12,876 nucleotides of DNA from Actinomycetota bacterium. GTDB lineage: Bacteria; Actinomycetota; Thermoleophilia; Gaiellales; Gaiellaceae. The DNA is taken from the NCBI GenBank assembly GCA_016870235.1, contig VGCB01000015.1, forward strand, positions 1-12,876. Reading direction: 5' to 3'. The notes beneath the pieces are model-generated. The model saw only the letters and a list, made by a program, of their open reading frames with translations. It was not told where the DNA came from and searched no databases. Positions 12,699 to 12,876 of the stretch are shown piece after piece. A program made the translations under genes and the position numbers. Numbering within the stretch: the first letter of the stretch is position 1; the number at the start of each line of letters is the position of its first letter.

Positions 12699-12704
12699 AC
12701 GATA
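12699..12704 (-). promoter_or_regulatory. -10 box (TATCGT) of the BtuF-like gene
   Basis: Minus-strand TATCGT ends 7 bases before the ATG at 12691. The same hexamer precedes the TIM-barrel gene. A leaderless transcript would leave no room for a cobalamin riboswitch in front of this gene. Confidence 0.5.
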
Positions 12705-12795
12705 GACGGGGCGGCGACGTCGAGGAGCGGGCCTTCAGCCCGCGGCGCCACCTGATGTGCGGGCGGCCGCCGCGCGCGCCGGCGGGTCGCCCGCG

Positions 12796-12812
12796 CGATT
12801 GGAACACAATCG
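12796..12812. promoter_or_regulatory. 17-bp perfect inverted repeat
   Basis: CGATTG and CAATCG flank GAACA. It lies between the divergent BtuF-like promoter and the plus-strand promoter at the right edge, so it could be an operator for either. Confidence 0.35.
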
Positions 12813-12814
12813 AC

Positions 12815-12827
12815 ACGGTTTGCAACA
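12815..12827. repeat. further copy of the 13-mer motif
   Basis: ACGGTTTGCAACA differs from CCGGTTTTCAACA (10502-10514) at two positions. It lies in the right-hand non-coding region, upstream of the predicted plus-strand promoter. Confidence 0.35.
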
Positions 12828-12848
12828 GACACGCAACACTTCGCGCGT

Positions 12849-12874
12849 TAGGCTCGGTGCCAGAAGGGGAGGAG
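12849..12874 (+). promoter_or_regulatory. -10 box and ribosome-binding site of a gene starting beyond the right edge
   Basis: TAGGCT (12849-12854) fits TANNNT, with CAGACA 17 bases upstream as a weak -35, and AGGGGAGGAGG at 12864-12874 is a strong Shine-Dalgarno. No start codon is reached before the window ends, so a plus-strand gene probably begins within a few bases outside. Confidence 0.45.
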
Positions 12875-12876
12875 GC

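Noticed and set aside
1..12876. CRISPR arrays, tRNA or rRNA genes, insertion sequences, prophage or attachment sites
   Set aside because: No regular spaced repeats, no cloverleaf or rRNA signatures, no transposase or integrase, and no flanking terminal repeats were seen. Gene content and composition look like ordinary chromosome.

Overview
The window is very G+C-rich and gene-dense. Ten of its eleven genes lie on the minus strand. Protein character, the high G+C and the probable leaderless starts suggest a high-G+C actinobacterium; the style is reminiscent of Thermoleophilia (Gaiellales/Solirubrobacterales). That placement is inference, because no rRNA or other marker gene is present.

Region A (1-7971, read right to left) is a nitrogen-assimilation or amine-assimilation locus. 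In transcription order it holds a GAF-GAF-PucR regulator (6319-7971), a type III/GlnT-like glutamine synthetase relative (4880-6226), a class II glutamine amidotransferase subunit (3797-4726), a GXGXG plus FMN glutamate-synthase fusion (1837-3786), and a GltD-like Fe-S/FAD oxidoreductase that appears to continue into a second FMN domain and runs off the left edge (1-1840). The last three are tightly packed (10-base gap, then an ATGA overlap), so they are very probably co-translated subunits of one glutamate-synthase-like complex. The arrangement resembles the rhizobial glnT-glxBCD set and the gmaS-mgsABC set of the N-methylglutamate pathway, with an added NAD(P)H-oxidoreductase subunit. Whether the amino donor or acceptor is ammonia, glutamine or an amine cannot be decided from sequence alone. 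A 153-base A+T-richer gap (4727-4879) before the amidotransferase gene carries a near-palindrome, a related second element and a stem-loop, so it is the likely control region.

Region B (7972-8272) is a 301-base non-coding gap. It holds several strong stem-loops and a plus-strand promoter-like sequence, which together make a candidate structured small RNA.

Region C (8273-10412) is a three-gene operon with 4-base start/stop overlaps: phosphomannomutase/phosphoglucomutase, hotdog thioesterase and a small GAF-like protein.

Region D (10413-12876) holds a 243-base gap with a tandem 13-mer repeat, an endonuclease IV-like TIM-barrel protein, a divergent 72-residue protein (the only plus-strand gene), and a BtuF-like cobalamin-binding protein without a signal peptide. 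At the right edge a plus-strand promoter and ribosome-binding site point to a gene starting just outside. Five genes that lack a usable ribosome-binding site each carry a TANNNT box ending 6-7 bases before the ATG, which indicates leaderless transcription.
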